The position numbers were made by a program, and so were the translations under genes. Under the pieces are notes generated by a model. That model searched no databases, was not told the DNA's origin, and saw nothing but the letters and a program-made list of their open reading frames with translations. 64,000 bases of DNA from Marinifaba aquimaris (GTDB lineage Bacteria > Pseudomonadota > Gammaproteobacteria > Enterobacterales > Alteromonadaceae): the NCBI RefSeq assembly GCF_013328345.1, contig NZ_JABULX010000005.1:145198-209197 (forward strand), read 5' to 3'. This document shows positions 52,481 to 64,000 of this stretch, in pieces (the stretch's first letter is position 1; the number at the start of each line of letters is the position of its first letter).

Positions 52481-53029
52481 TTATTCCATTTTTAAGGCTA
52501 ATGACATTATTTTTGCTTCGTCTATGTTAGTAAATCCAAGTGAGAAATATCTATCAGGCATCTCGGGATCAAAGAAATACGTAATGGAGTGGGGCTCTGG
52601 GGCACTCTTTGCACCTATTTCATAAAATGCCACGGTATCCTTTTTTATCAAAATGCCTTTTACTTTTGTTCCTTTAAGTCGTTCTCTTTGTATTTCAACA
52701 AATTTGTTAATTGCATTGTTATCTGAGAATAGATTCCAGAATAAGTCACGAGTAGATGCTCTATCTATACTATTTGTGATTGATAGTGAATCGGGATGAA
52801 AGTCTTCATGGTTACCATAAGATGCAGTTATGACGCTTTTTTCTTTGATGATCTTTAGTCCAACTAACTCACCAGTTTCAGCTCTAACCTCATTACAACT
52901 ATTAAAGGGATGAAAAAAAGAGATGACATTGCTTTCCATAGGCGTCATCTTTTCCAAAAGACAATTTGATGGTGAACTGTATGTACTTGCACTAAATATC
53001 GCTAAAGCACCTATCATCTTTTTTACCAT
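52481..53029 (-). CDS. Exported protein of the three-gene island, unknown
   Basis: 182 residues from the ATG. The N-terminus MVKKMIGALAIFSASTYSSP is a signal peptide. The mature part contains CNEVRAETGELVGLKIIKEK and HPDSLSITNSIDRASTRDLF, with no recognised family. A TTG 6 nt upstream (AAGGAG 5 nt before it) is an alternative start. Confidence 0.62.
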   Translation of the reverse strand: MVKKMIGALAIFSASTYSSPSNCLLEKMTPMESNVISFFHPFNSCNEVRAETGELVGLKIIKEKSVITASYGNHEDFHPDSLSITNSIDRASTRDLFWNLFSDNNAINKFVEIQRERLKGTKVKGILIKKDTVAFYEIGAKSAPEPHSITYFFDPEMPDRYFSLGFTNIDEAKIMSLALKME

Positions 53030-53360
53030 TGTCAAAACACTCCTTATTTCGCTTTTTCATATAACAGTTTATTAGCAGGAACATTGCCGATTTTTACTGA
53101 AATAACTTTCTTGTTTCACATATTATTAATTTTAATATTATCAATACTCTACGGCATGCTTATTTTTTAAACAACCCCTAGTTTAGCTATGGATAAAAAC
53201 AGGACTATTACTGCTTTTGGTATTAGGCAGGAAGTTGGGTTGATAAACGGCGGGGTATAAAAAAACCGCCATTGTTTTCACAATTACGGTTTATAGTCAT
53301 TCAAGATTTGATGATAAATTTTGCTGCAAAGCTTAGCTTTGACCTATTTAAACAGCTCGC
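53030..53360. other. 331-nt gene-free stretch upstream of the island
   Basis: AT-rich. It holds the leader and promoter region of the three-gene island on the minus strand and the 3' flank of mnmE. A weak hairpin GGCGG (53249-53253)...CCGCC (53266-53270) with an A-rich loop is the only structure seen. No coding sequence or RNA gene is supported. Confidence 0.4.
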
Positions 53361-54737
53361 TTACTTACCAATACAGAACGAGCTAAAGATCTTGCCAAGC
53401 AAGTCGTCTGAGGTGAATTCACCTGTGATCTCATTAAGGTGTTGTTGCGCCAGTCTTAACTCTTCGGCTAGTAGTTCACCGGCAGCGGCAGATTCGAGTT
53501 GGTATAAGCCGTTTTCTAATTGGCTTAAGGCGCGGGCGATGGCATCAAGGTGGCGACGGCGTGCCATAAACTGGCCTTCTGTTGAACTTTGATAACCCAT
53601 ACAGGCTTTTAGGTGTTCTTTTAATGCGTCTAAACCATCGTGAGTTTTCGCGGAAACGCGCACGACAGGATAAGGCTCTTCTTCGGTATAACCGGCTTTC
53701 TCTATCGCATCTTGTGATAATTCATCAATTTTATTGCGTACTAACGTCACGCCCATATCGCTAGGTAGTTTTTCAAAAAACTCAGGCCAGAAATCTTCCG
53801 GGCTGTGTTCGGTATCGTTGGCATCAACTACTAACATGACGCGATCGGCATTGGCTATTTCTTTCCATGCGCGCTCGATACCAATTTGTTCGACCTCGTC
53901 TGGGCTTTCACGAAGGCCCGCGGTGTCGATAATATGTAATGGCATACCGTCGATATGAATTTGTTCAGATAATACGTCACGCGTTGTCCCTGCAATGTTA
54001 GTGACAATGGCCGAGTCTTTACCTGATAGCGCATTCAGCAAGCTTGATTTACCGGCGTTAGGGCGACCGGCAATAACCACGCGCATCCCTTCTTTTAAAA
54101 TAGCGCCTTGCTGCGCTTTGTTCTGTACCGTTTTGGTTTGTTCTATGATGCCCTGTAAATCGGCTAGCACTTTACCGTCGGTTAAAAAGTCGACTTCTTC
54201 TTCTGGAAAATCTATCGCCGCTTCGACATACATACGCAAATTGATGATGTGCTCGTTAAGGGCGTTAACTTGCTTCGAGAATTCACCTTGTAGCGTTTGT
54301 AACGCACTTCTAGCTGCGTGCTCAGATGACGATTCGATCAGGTCAGAAATCGCTTCTGCTTGGGCTAAATCTAGCTTGTCGTTTAAAAACGCACGCTCTG
54401 AGAATTCACCCGGGTTTGCCATCCGAATACCAGTTAAATTCAGTATCGCATTTAGCAATATATCAAGAATAACTGGGCCACCATGGCCTTGTAATTCCAG
54501 TACGTCTTCACCAGTAAACGAGTGCGGGCCTTTAAAGAATAGGGCGATGCCTTGGTCAACTAAATTGCCATCACCATCATGAAACTTTAAGTATTCTGCC
54601 TGTCTGACTTTCGGTACTTTGTGCAGTATGTGCTCGGCTGCTTGGGTGGCTAAACTACCCGAAACACGAATAATACCCACCCCACCACGGCCTGGTGCGG
54701 TTGCGATAGCGGCAATTGAATCTTGATTTTGTAGCAT
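53361..54737 (-). CDS. mnmE: tRNA-modification GTPase MnmE
   Basis: 458 residues. With MnmG it adds aminomethyl-type groups at the wobble uridine of some tRNAs. The N-terminal TrmE domain ([20 protein letters not shown]) is followed by helical parts and a G domain (about 216-380) with G1 [10 protein letters not shown]3 IDTAGLRE, and NKID-type G4 (RNKIDELS). The C-terminus ends FCIGK, the conserved last five residues. Its place after yidC is standard. Confidence 0.96.
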   Translation of the reverse strand: MLQNQDSIAAIATAPGRGGVGIIRVSGSLATQAAEHILHKVPKVRQAEYLKFHDGDGNLVDQGIALFFKGPHSFTGEDVLELQGHGGPVILDILLNAILNLTGIRMANPGEFSERAFLNDKLDLAQAEAISDLIESSSEHAARSALQTLQGEFSKQVNALNEHIINLRMYVEAAIDFPEEEVDFLTDGKVLADLQGIIEQTKTVQNKAQQGAILKEGMRVVIAGRPNAGKSSLLNALSGKDSAIVTNIAGTTRDVLSEQIHIDGMPLHIIDTAGLRESPDEVEQIGIERAWKEIANADRVMLVVDANDTEHSPEDFWPEFFEKLPSDMGVTLVRNKIDELSQDAIEKAGYTEEEPYPVVRVSAKTHDGLDALKEHLKACMGYQSSTEGQFMARRRHLDAIARALSQLENGLYQLESAAAGELLAEELRLAQQHLNEITGEFTSDDLLGKIFSSFCIGK

Positions 54738-54797
54738 GATGATTTGTCTGTTCTTTCTAAACTAAGCTGAGTGTAGGTAATTGCTTATTGAGTGTCG

Positions 54798-54826
54798 AAT
54801 AAAAAAGCCTGCTAAAAAGCAGGCTT
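54798..54826 (-). terminator. Terminator between yidC and mnmE
   Basis: On the minus strand AAGCCTGC...GCAGGCTT followed by TTTTTTATT. It lies 20 nt after the yidC stop and before mnmE, so mnmE probably has its own promoter or read-through. Confidence 0.88.
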
Positions 54827-54845
54827 ATTGCAAATGGCTATCGGG

Positions 54846-56489
54846 CTATTTTAACCCTTGTTTCTCAATTTGTTTGTTAATCCAAACCATTTGAGCCAAT
54901 GAGATCAAGTTAGATACTAACCAGTATAAAACCAGACCTGCTGGGAACCATAAGAAGAAGATAGTGAACATAACTGGCATGTATTGGAAGATCTTCTTCT
55001 GTACCGGATCTGTCATTGGTGTAGGTTGTAACTTCTGCATGAAGTACATACTTGCACCCATTAAGATAGGTAAAATGTAGTATGGGTCTTGTTGTGATAA
55101 ATCGTTGATCCAAAGTGCGAAGTCAGCGTGGCGTAACTCAACACTTTCTACGAATACCCAGTACAAGGCTAAGAAGATAGGCATTTGTACTAGCATAGGT
55201 AAACAACCACCCATTGGGTTTACTTTTTCTTTCTTGTAAAGCTCCATCATGCCCATAGACATCTTTTGACGGTCTTCACCACAGCGGCGCTTTAACTCTT
55301 CAATTTTTGGTTGAAGCTGGCGTAATTTCGCCATTGATGTGTATTGCTTCTTCGTTAACCAGTACATTGCACCTTTAACGATGACAGTGATTAAGATGAT
55401 GGCAAAACCCCAGTTACCAACAAAACTGTAAAGGATTTTAAGTAGGTCAAATAGTGGGATAGAGATAAACCACAACATACCGTAATCAACGGTTAAGTCT
55501 AAGTATTTAGCTAAGCTTTCTAATACGTCTTGGTCTTTAGGACCTGCGTATAACGTCGCTGAAATCGTTTCTGTTGCACCCGGTGCGATATCAATTGCTG
55601 GACCTTTAGCACGGATAATGGCATCACCTGTAGACGTTGTTGTCGTAGAGATTTCATTTTTGATGTTTTGATTTGGTACCCAAGCACTGACGAAATAGTG
55701 CTCGATCATCGCTAACCAGCCACCTTTAGTTGAGACACGTAGATCTTGATCGTAGAAATCATCAAAATCGACTTTTTCGTAGTTGTCATCGTTTGCTGAG
55801 TAAGCTGCACCACGGTATGTTGGCATCATCATGCTGCCGCCAGGGCCTACTGCTGTGCTTTGTTTTAACTGAGTAAATAATTGCACCTGACGTACTTGTT
55901 CAGATTGGTTATCTACTAAGAAATCAACGTTAACTGTGTAGCTACCGCGCTTGAATGTGAATACTTTAGTCACGGTTAAGCCTTCAGCATTAGTGAACGT
56001 TAACGGTACTTTTAATTCATCAGACGATAACTCGTATTCGGTTTGCGCTGTTTGGTAGAAAGGACGACCTGCACGGCTAGCATCTGGGCCATCAACACCT
56101 GTTAAACCACTTTGTGCTTGATAAAGCACAGCTGCTTCGCGTTTAAATAATGGGTAGGCAGTGTCACCGTCTTTTTCAGTTGGGAACTGAAGAAGGTTAA
56201 GTTCAATAACATCACCACCAACTAAGCTGATTTTAGCGTCAACAACATCTGTTTTAACAGTTATGAAACCTGCTTGGCTCGCTTTAACTGTGTTTACGTC
56301 TGATGCACTTACGGGTACATCGGCAGCGATACCTGTGTTGTTTGTAATAGCTTTAGTTGCAGTTTGACTGCTCGTCGCTACTTCTTCGGTCGGCGCGGGT
56401 GCAGGTTGTTGATCAACTTGCCACTGTTGCCAAATTAATACTGACATTAGCAATAAGCCAATCAGTAAAAAATTTCTTTGCGATTCCAT
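54846..56489 (-). CDS. yidC: Membrane-protein insertase YidC
   Basis: 547 residues. It inserts proteins into the inner membrane, alone or with SecYEG. N-terminal helix (5-22, RNFLLIGLLLMSVLIWQQW), a large periplasmic beta domain (about 25-345), and the conserved C-terminal insertase domain with NWGFAIILITVIVKGAMYWL, MNPMGGCLPMLVQMPIFLAL and FFLWFPAGLVLYWLVSNLIS. Operon with rpmH-rnpA-yidD. Confidence 0.96.
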   Translation of the reverse strand: MESQRNFLLIGLLLMSVLIWQQWQVDQQPAPAPTEEVATSSQTATKAITNNTGIAADVPVSASDVNTVKASQAGFITVKTDVVDAKISLVGGDVIELNLLQFPTEKDGDTAYPLFKREAAVLYQAQSGLTGVDGPDASRAGRPFYQTAQTEYELSSDELKVPLTFTNAEGLTVTKVFTFKRGSYTVNVDFLVDNQSEQVRQVQLFTQLKQSTAVGPGGSMMMPTYRGAAYSANDDNYEKVDFDDFYDQDLRVSTKGGWLAMIEHYFVSAWVPNQNIKNEISTTTTSTGDAIIRAKGPAIDIAPGATETISATLYAGPKDQDVLESLAKYLDLTVDYGMLWFISIPLFDLLKILYSFVGNWGFAIILITVIVKGAMYWLTKKQYTSMAKLRQLQPKIEELKRRCGEDRQKMSMGMMELYKKEKVNPMGGCLPMLVQMPIFLALYWVFVESVELRHADFALWINDLSQQDPYYILPILMGASMYFMQKLQPTPMTDPVQKKIFQYMPVMFTIFFLWFPAGLVLYWLVSNLISLAQMVWINKQIEKQGLK

Positions 56490-56497
56490 AAAGTTAC

Positions 56498-56755
56498 TTA
56501 GTCTCTTTGTGATTTTTGAATTTTTTCTGGGACAGGGTCATATCCACCCGGATTATTGGGGTGGCATTTTAATATGCGACGGCTGGCGAGCCAAGTCCCT
56601 TTTACGATCCCGTGCTTTTCTATTGCGGTTATCGCATATTGCGAACAAGTTGGAGTGAAGCGGCAATTTGGACCCAGCATAGGGCTAATTGCAACCTGAT
56701 AAAACCGAATAGGTAGAATTACAGTTTGTTGGCAAATTTTCTTAATTTTTGCCAT
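56498..56755 (-). CDS. yidD: Membrane-protein insertion efficiency factor YidD
   Basis: 85 residues, with the YidD signature [35 protein letters not shown] and [17 protein letters not shown]. It overlaps rnpA by 37 nt. Confidence 0.94.
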   Translation of the reverse strand: MAKIKKICQQTVILPIRFYQVAISPMLGPNCRFTPTCSQYAITAIEKHGIVKGTWLASRRILKCHPNNPGGYDPVPEKIQKSQRD

Positions 56756-57081
56756 GTGTTGTTCAACTCCTGGTGAATTTGAGCGTTATCAACCTGATCA
56801 ATACCCTGACGAGCAATAAATACCATGTCTACATTGGGTAATTCTGCTTGATTGAGTCTGAAATTATCACGAACGATACGTTTTACACGGTTTCTGTTAA
56901 CCGCTAATTTCACTTTTTTCTTTGATATTGTAAACCCGAGTCTAGGATTATCGAGGTCGTTTTTACAAAGTAGGATGGTATAAAGGCGACACGCAAATTT
57001 GCGAGGATTGGAATTGAAAATGTTGGAGAACTGGGCGGGAGTTAAAACTCTTAACTCCCGACCATAAGGATACGATTTCAA
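56719..57081 (-). CDS. rnpA: Ribonuclease P protein component
   Basis: 120 residues. It binds the RNase P RNA to process tRNA 5' ends. [36 protein letters not shown] and [13 protein letters not shown] (the RNR motif) are seen. It follows rpmH. Confidence 0.95.
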   Translation of the reverse strand: MKSYPYGRELRVLTPAQFSNIFNSNPRKFACRLYTILLCKNDLDNPRLGFTISKKKVKLAVNRNRVKRIVRDNFRLNQAELPNVDMVFIARQGIDQVDNAQIHQELNNTWQKLRKFANKL

Positions 57082-57089
57082 GCTAGTTA

Positions 57090-57224
57090 TTACGCGCTTA
57101 AAACTTTACGTCCTTTTGCACGACGACGAGCTAACACTTGACGACCGTTTTTAGTAGCCATGCGAGCACGGAAACCGTGAGTACGCTTGCGCTTTAATAC
57201 GCTTGGTTGAAATGTACGTTTCAT
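57090..57224 (-). CDS. rpmH: 50S ribosomal protein L34
   Basis: 44 residues: [20 protein letters not shown], then [24 protein letters not shown]. It is identical in style to L34 of gammaproteobacteria. It starts at 57224 and ends 9 nt before rnpA. Confidence 0.97.
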   Translation of the reverse strand: MKRTFQPSVLKRKRTHGFRARMATKNGRQVLARRRAKGRKVLSA

Positions 57225-57292
57225 AATGATACTTCCAAAAATTTGCAAATTTTGACCTGAGCGACAGGTCGGATACCTTTAAAGGGGCGCGA

Positions 57293-57321
57293 ATTATATA
57301 CGAGCCAATTTATAAAGGCAA
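57293..57321 (-). promoter_or_regulatory. rpmH promoter
   Basis: Minus strand TTGCCT (complement of 57316-57321), 17 nt, TATAAT (complement of 57293-57298). A near-consensus sigma-70 promoter about 70 nt upstream of the rpmH start. Confidence 0.8.
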
Positions 57322-57611
57322 TTATTTGATCAAAATGATTGATCAAAAAAGCTGCTTTTTTGAATAACTTTTAGCTTATTGCTAGTAATTGTTTAAATTA
57401 TCCACAGGTTTTGTTTTTTCTGTAAAGTCAAGCACATTTTAAGTAAAAAAAGCGCTAAAATACCATTGTTTATAACAAAAATTAAAAGCCCTTAAAGTCC
57501 TTATAAAACAGTGTCTTGCGGGTTATTTTGTGTCATATTGTAAATACGTTATCAACAAGACTTGAATCTGTGGATAGAATCTGTTGAAATCGTCCGATTA
57601 CAAGAATATTA
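57322..57611. other. dnaA upstream region with DnaA boxes; possible part of the origin
   Basis: AT-rich gap between rpmH and dnaA. A perfect DnaA box TTATCCACA lies at 57398-57406. A near-perfect box TTATCAACA is at 57549-57557 and TGTGGATAG at 57569-57577 (reverse orientation). Two GATC sites lie near 57328 and 57341. A full origin would need more clustered boxes; in many relatives oriC lies beside mnmG instead. Autoregulation of dnaA is the safer reading. Confidence 0.55.
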
Positions 57612-57623
57612 ATGGAGACCATC

Positions 57624-59045
57624 TTGACTCAATCGCTATGGCAAGCCTGTCAAGATAGAATGCAGCAAGAGCTGCCCACGCAAGAATTCAATACTTGGAT
57701 CCGTCCATTACAAAGTCACGAAACAAATGGTGTTTTAGTTTTATATTCACCAAACCAGTTTGTGCGTGATTGGGTGCGTGATAAATATACAGAGTTAATT
57801 TCGACTGTATATAAAGAGCTTAATAATGGTGAATCACCAAACCTGCAATTAGAGGTAGGTAGTAAGCCAGCACAAGAACAAGCACCAACTGAACAGCCTA
57901 AGGTTAATACACCAAAATTCGAAATGGGCAAAAAGGCCAGTCCGAGCAAAGCGAGTTTTTCGCCTGCTACGCCTGTGCATGTGCCTAATACGCGCGGTGG
58001 TAAAACGGCGAACAGTATTCAGCTTAAATCTAATATCAAAGAACACTACACATTTGATAACTTCGTTGAAGGTAAATCTAACCAGTTAGCTCGTGCGGCC
58101 GCCACTCAAGTAGGCGATAACCCGGGTGGTGCTTATAACCCCTTATTTTTGTATGGTGGAACAGGTTTAGGTAAAACGCACTTATTAAATGCTGTTGGTA
58201 ATGAGATTTTGGCACGTAACCCTGATGCAAAAGTGGTTTACATGCATTCAGAGCGCTTTGTTCAAGATATGGTTAAAGCGTTACAAAACAACTCTATTGA
58301 GCAGTTCAAAAAAGCGTATCGCTCAGTTAATGCGTTACTGATTGATGATATTCAATTCTTCGCTAATAAAGAACGCTCACAAGAAGAGTTCTTCCATACC
58401 TTTAACGCATTGCTTGAAGGTAATCAGCAAGTCATTATGACCAGTGACCGCTACCCGAAAGAAATTGAAGGTGTTGAAGATAGATTAAAATCTCGTTTTG
58501 GCTGGGGCTTAACGATTGCAATTGAGCCACCAGAGTTAGAAACGCGAGTTGCGATTCTGATGCAAAAAGCGAAAGAGTCGAAAATCAATTTACCAAGCGA
58601 AGTTGCATTCTTTATTGCTAAGCGTTTACGAACTAATGTTCGTGAGCTTGAGGGCGCATTAAATCGTGTAGGGGCCAATGCTAATTTTACTGGTAAACCT
58701 ATTACCATTGATTTTGTTAAAGAAGCCTTACGCGACCTGCTCGCATTACAAGAAAAACTCGTTACAATAGAGAACATTCAGCGTACTGTATCTGAGTATT
58801 ATAAGATCAAAGTAGCTGATATTTTGTCGAAGCGTCGTAGCCGAAGTGTTGCCCGTCCTCGTCAAATGGCAATGGCCCTTTCTAAGGAATTAACGAACCA
58901 CAGCTTGCCTGAAATTGGTAACGCATTTGGTGGTCGTGATCATACTACTGTTCTTCATGCATGCCGTAAGATCAATGAACTTAGAGAAGAAAGCCAAGAT
59001 ATCAAAGAAGATTATTTGAATTTAGTTCGTACCTTGTCATCTTAA
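57624..59045 (+). CDS. dnaA: Chromosomal replication initiator DnaA
   Basis: 473 residues from the chosen start. DnaA melts the origin and loads the helicase. Domain I ([20 protein letters not shown]), a linker (about 85-140), the AAA+ domain with [19 protein letters not shown] and [16 protein letters not shown], and domain IV with [20 protein letters not shown]. The TTG at 57624 is chosen over an ATG at 57612 because GGAG lies 6 nt before it and the MxxSLWQxC start is the family norm. Confidence 0.95.
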   Translation: MTQSLWQACQDRMQQELPTQEFNTWIRPLQSHETNGVLVLYSPNQFVRDWVRDKYTELISTVYKELNNGESPNLQLEVGSKPAQEQAPTEQPKVNTPKFEMGKKASPSKASFSPATPVHVPNTRGGKTANSIQLKSNIKEHYTFDNFVEGKSNQLARAAATQVGDNPGGAYNPLFLYGGTGLGKTHLLNAVGNEILARNPDAKVVYMHSERFVQDMVKALQNNSIEQFKKAYRSVNALLIDDIQFFANKERSQEEFFHTFNALLEGNQQVIMTSDRYPKEIEGVEDRLKSRFGWGLTIAIEPPELETRVAILMQKAKESKINLPSEVAFFIAKRLRTNVRELEGALNRVGANANFTGKPITIDFVKEALRDLLALQEKLVTIENIQRTVSEYYKIKVADILSKRRSRSVARPRQMAMALSKELTNHSLPEIGNAFGGRDHTTVLHACRKINELREESQDIKEDYLNLVRTLSS

Positions 59046-59061
59046 GCACTGGATAATAAAA

Positions 59062-60165
59062 ATGAAATTTGCCATCAGTAGGGAAGATATCCTTAAACCT
59101 TTACAACTTGCTACAGGCACTGTTGAAAGACGTCACACATTACCCATTTTATCGAACGTTTTACTCGATATTAATGATGGTGTTTTGTCGATTACAGGTA
59201 CTGACTTAGAAGTTGAACTTATTGCTTCTGTTGAGTTAGTTCAAGCTTCAGAAGATGGCCGCATTACCGTGCCAGCGAAGAAGTTATTCGATATTTGTAA
59301 AGGCTTAAACGATTCTGCGCTGATCGAATTCAATTTAATGGACAACAAACTTGTTATTAAATCGGGTCGAAGCAAATATTCATTATCTACATTAGCAGCG
59401 AAAGATTTCCCTAACTTGGAAGAGTGGCAGAGTGAAATCAACTTTGCGATTAGCCAGAAGAGTTTACGTGGCTTAATCGACAAAACATCGTTTGCTATGG
59501 CTGTACAAGATGTACGTTACTACCTAAATGGTATGTCGCTTGAAACGCAAGATCAGACGATTCGTTGTGTTACTACAGATGGTCACCGTTTAGCGCTTAG
59601 TCAAACTCAGTTAGAAAACGAGTCGCTTGATGAATCTCAAGTGATTATTCCTCGTAAAGGTGTGACTGAAATTCTACGTTTGATTGATGACTCTGAAGAT
59701 AATATTTATGTGTCGGTTGGTTCAAACCACATTCGCTTAACAAGTGACAATTTTACCTTCACCAGTAAATTAGTTGATGGCCGTTTCCCTGATTATCGTC
59801 GTGTGTTACCAAAAGATGGTGATAAGACGGTAACGGGTGAAAAAGACTATTTAAAACAAGCTTTTTCTCGTGCTGCTATTTTATCTAATGAAAAGTTCCG
59901 CGGTGTTCGCCTTAACTTAATTTCTAATGAATTAACGATTACGGCCAATAACCCAGAGCAAGAAGTAGCTGAAGAAGTTGTTGACGTTAACTACACAGGT
60001 GATGACTTGGAAATTGGCTTTAATGTGGCCTATATCCTAGATGTTTTAAATGCCTTGCAATCAGATGAAGTGAAGATCACTTTAGGTGATGCAAACTCAA
60101 GTGCGTTAATTGAAGATAATAAAGACGACTCGGCAGTCTATGTTGTAATGCCGATGCGATTATAA
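59062..60165 (+). CDS. dnaN: DNA polymerase III sliding clamp (beta)
   Basis: 367 residues. The three similar domains are seen, beginning MKFAISREDILKPLQLATGT and VERRHTLPILSNVLLDI, and ending YVVMPMRL, the conserved C-terminus. It lies 16 nt after dnaA, an operon. Confidence 0.97.
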   Translation: MKFAISREDILKPLQLATGTVERRHTLPILSNVLLDINDGVLSITGTDLEVELIASVELVQASEDGRITVPAKKLFDICKGLNDSALIEFNLMDNKLVIKSGRSKYSLSTLAAKDFPNLEEWQSEINFAISQKSLRGLIDKTSFAMAVQDVRYYLNGMSLETQDQTIRCVTTDGHRLALSQTQLENESLDESQVIIPRKGVTEILRLIDDSEDNIYVSVGSNHIRLTSDNFTFTSKLVDGRFPDYRRVLPKDGDKTVTGEKDYLKQAFSRAAILSNEKFRGVRLNLISNELTITANNPEQEVAEEVVDVNYTGDDLEIGFNVAYILDVLNALQSDEVKITLGDANSSALIEDNKDDSAVYVVMPMRL

Positions 60166-60189
60166 AAAGACAGCTTAAGCTGTCTTTTT
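60164..60189 (+). terminator. Terminator-like hairpin between dnaN and recF
   Basis: AAAAAGACAGC (60164-60174) pairs with GCTGTCTTTTT (60179-60189) across 4 nt. The stem starts within the dnaN stop codon and lies 20 nt before recF. It may lower recF expression by attenuation. Confidence 0.7.
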
Positions 60190-60209
60190 CTGTTTTGTGC
60201 TAGTGCTTA

Positions 60210-63744
<3,535 letters not shown>

Positions 63745-63759
63745 TGTTTCTTTAACTAG

Positions 63760-64000
63760 TGACCCATCCTAGTATGGGTTGACACTTTTTTGATTAAAAC
63801 GCCTGATGAATTTCATCGGGCGTTTTGTATTTTAAGGCCGAATGTGGCCTTTGTTGATTATATAAATCGACTGATTGTTTTACCATTTCCCTTGCCTCAT
63901 TTAGGTTATTTGGTTTCATTAACAAGTATTCGTTTTTAAGAATACCGTTTACTCTCAGCCAGTGCATTTTGATAGCAGTCATAACCATCTGTCATTGAAC
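63760..64000 (-). mobile_element. IS3-family element, one end, continuing past the window
   Basis: The element end begins TGACCCATCCTAGTATGGGT (63760 onward, TG...CA type as in IS3 elements), 15 bp after the gyrB stop. The transposase gene (63794-64000) reads back toward the end. The other end and target duplication are outside the window. Confidence 0.6.
63794..64000 (-). pseudogene. Frameshifted IS3-family transposase (OrfB), partial
   Basis: Two frames together give a normal DDE-end: SMTDGYDCYQNALAE in one frame (about 63953-64000), and RVNGILKNEYLLMKPNNLNE, then AREMVKQSVDLYNQQRPHSA, LKYKTPDEIHQAF in another (63794-63957). A 2-bp loss in the GAGAG run near 63952-63957 explains the shift. 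The conserved Glu of the DDE motif (ALAE) falls just before the break, so the enzyme should be inactive. The gene start is outside the window. Confidence 0.75.

Noticed and set aside
53361..54737. Long plus-strand frames across mnmE (for example 53995-54582)
   Set aside because: They are mirror frames of mnmE; composition and lack of motifs show they are not genes.
57322..57611. Firm call of the chromosomal origin
   Set aside because: Only three boxes are recognised and related bacteria often have the origin near mnmG; called only as a possible origin.

Overview
The window looks like chromosomal DNA from a marine gammaproteobacterium of the Alteromonadales (an Alteromonadaceae/Catenovulum-like organism is my best guess). 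The reasons are the rpmH-rnpA-yidD-yidC-mnmE block beside dnaA-dnaN-recF-gyrB, the protein styles (a TonB-dependent receptor, LytTR regulators, a bd oxidase with a GbsR-type regulator) and moderate-to-low GC. The genus is inference; the class-level placement is firm.

Layout. 0-9.6 kb: end of an ABC exporter, an acyltransferase, a TonB-dependent receptor with a divergent membrane LytTR regulator, a coupled pair of unknown genes, a pentapeptide-repeat protein and a peptidase/hydrolase cluster. 9.8-12.7 kb: a secreted esterase, an AraC regulator and a sugar O-acetyltransferase. 12.8-20.65 kb: the most interesting block, a minus-strand operon led by a cobalamin riboswitch. It encodes an exported, membrane-anchored CobN-like chelatase, an ExbB/TolQ-like channel protein, a DUF2149 (ExbD-like) protein, an exported CbiZ (adenosylcobinamide amidohydrolase) and a nitrilase-family lipoprotein. 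20.7-29.8 kb: a response regulator with a 60-aa companion, a bd-type oxidase operon with a GbsR-like regulator and palindromic operator, ElaA, HPP and TetR genes with a double operator, and a kelch protein. 29.8-33.8 kb: a decaying stretch with LysR remnants, a truncated esterase, a thioesterase fragment, a gene with an in-frame stop, and one intact SRA-HNH (type IV-like) endonuclease. 34-44 kb: an old yellow enzyme/TetR pair with three operators, a ceramidase-like protein, an erythromycin-esterase-like protein, cytochrome b561, a LytTR regulator and a CHASE3 hybrid kinase. 44-47 kb: a phosphatase, CbiB and CobD of cobalamin salvage. 47-53 kb: housekeeping and unknown genes, including a three-gene island of unknown function next to a perfect 16-bp-arm palindrome. 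53.4-63.7 kb: the conserved origin-proximal block, with two parS sites inside recF. 63.76 kb to the end: a frameshifted IS3-family transposase.

How it fits together. The riboswitch operon and the CbiB/CobD genes suggest corrinoid remodelling: a periplasmic CbiZ would cut the nucleotide loop off scavenged corrinoids to give cobyric acid, and CbiB plus CobD would re-attach aminopropanol in the cytoplasm. The chelatase and motor-like proteins point to an energised corrinoid (or tetrapyrrole) handling machine in the cell envelope. Each gene family is recognised from the sequence; the combined pathway is inference.
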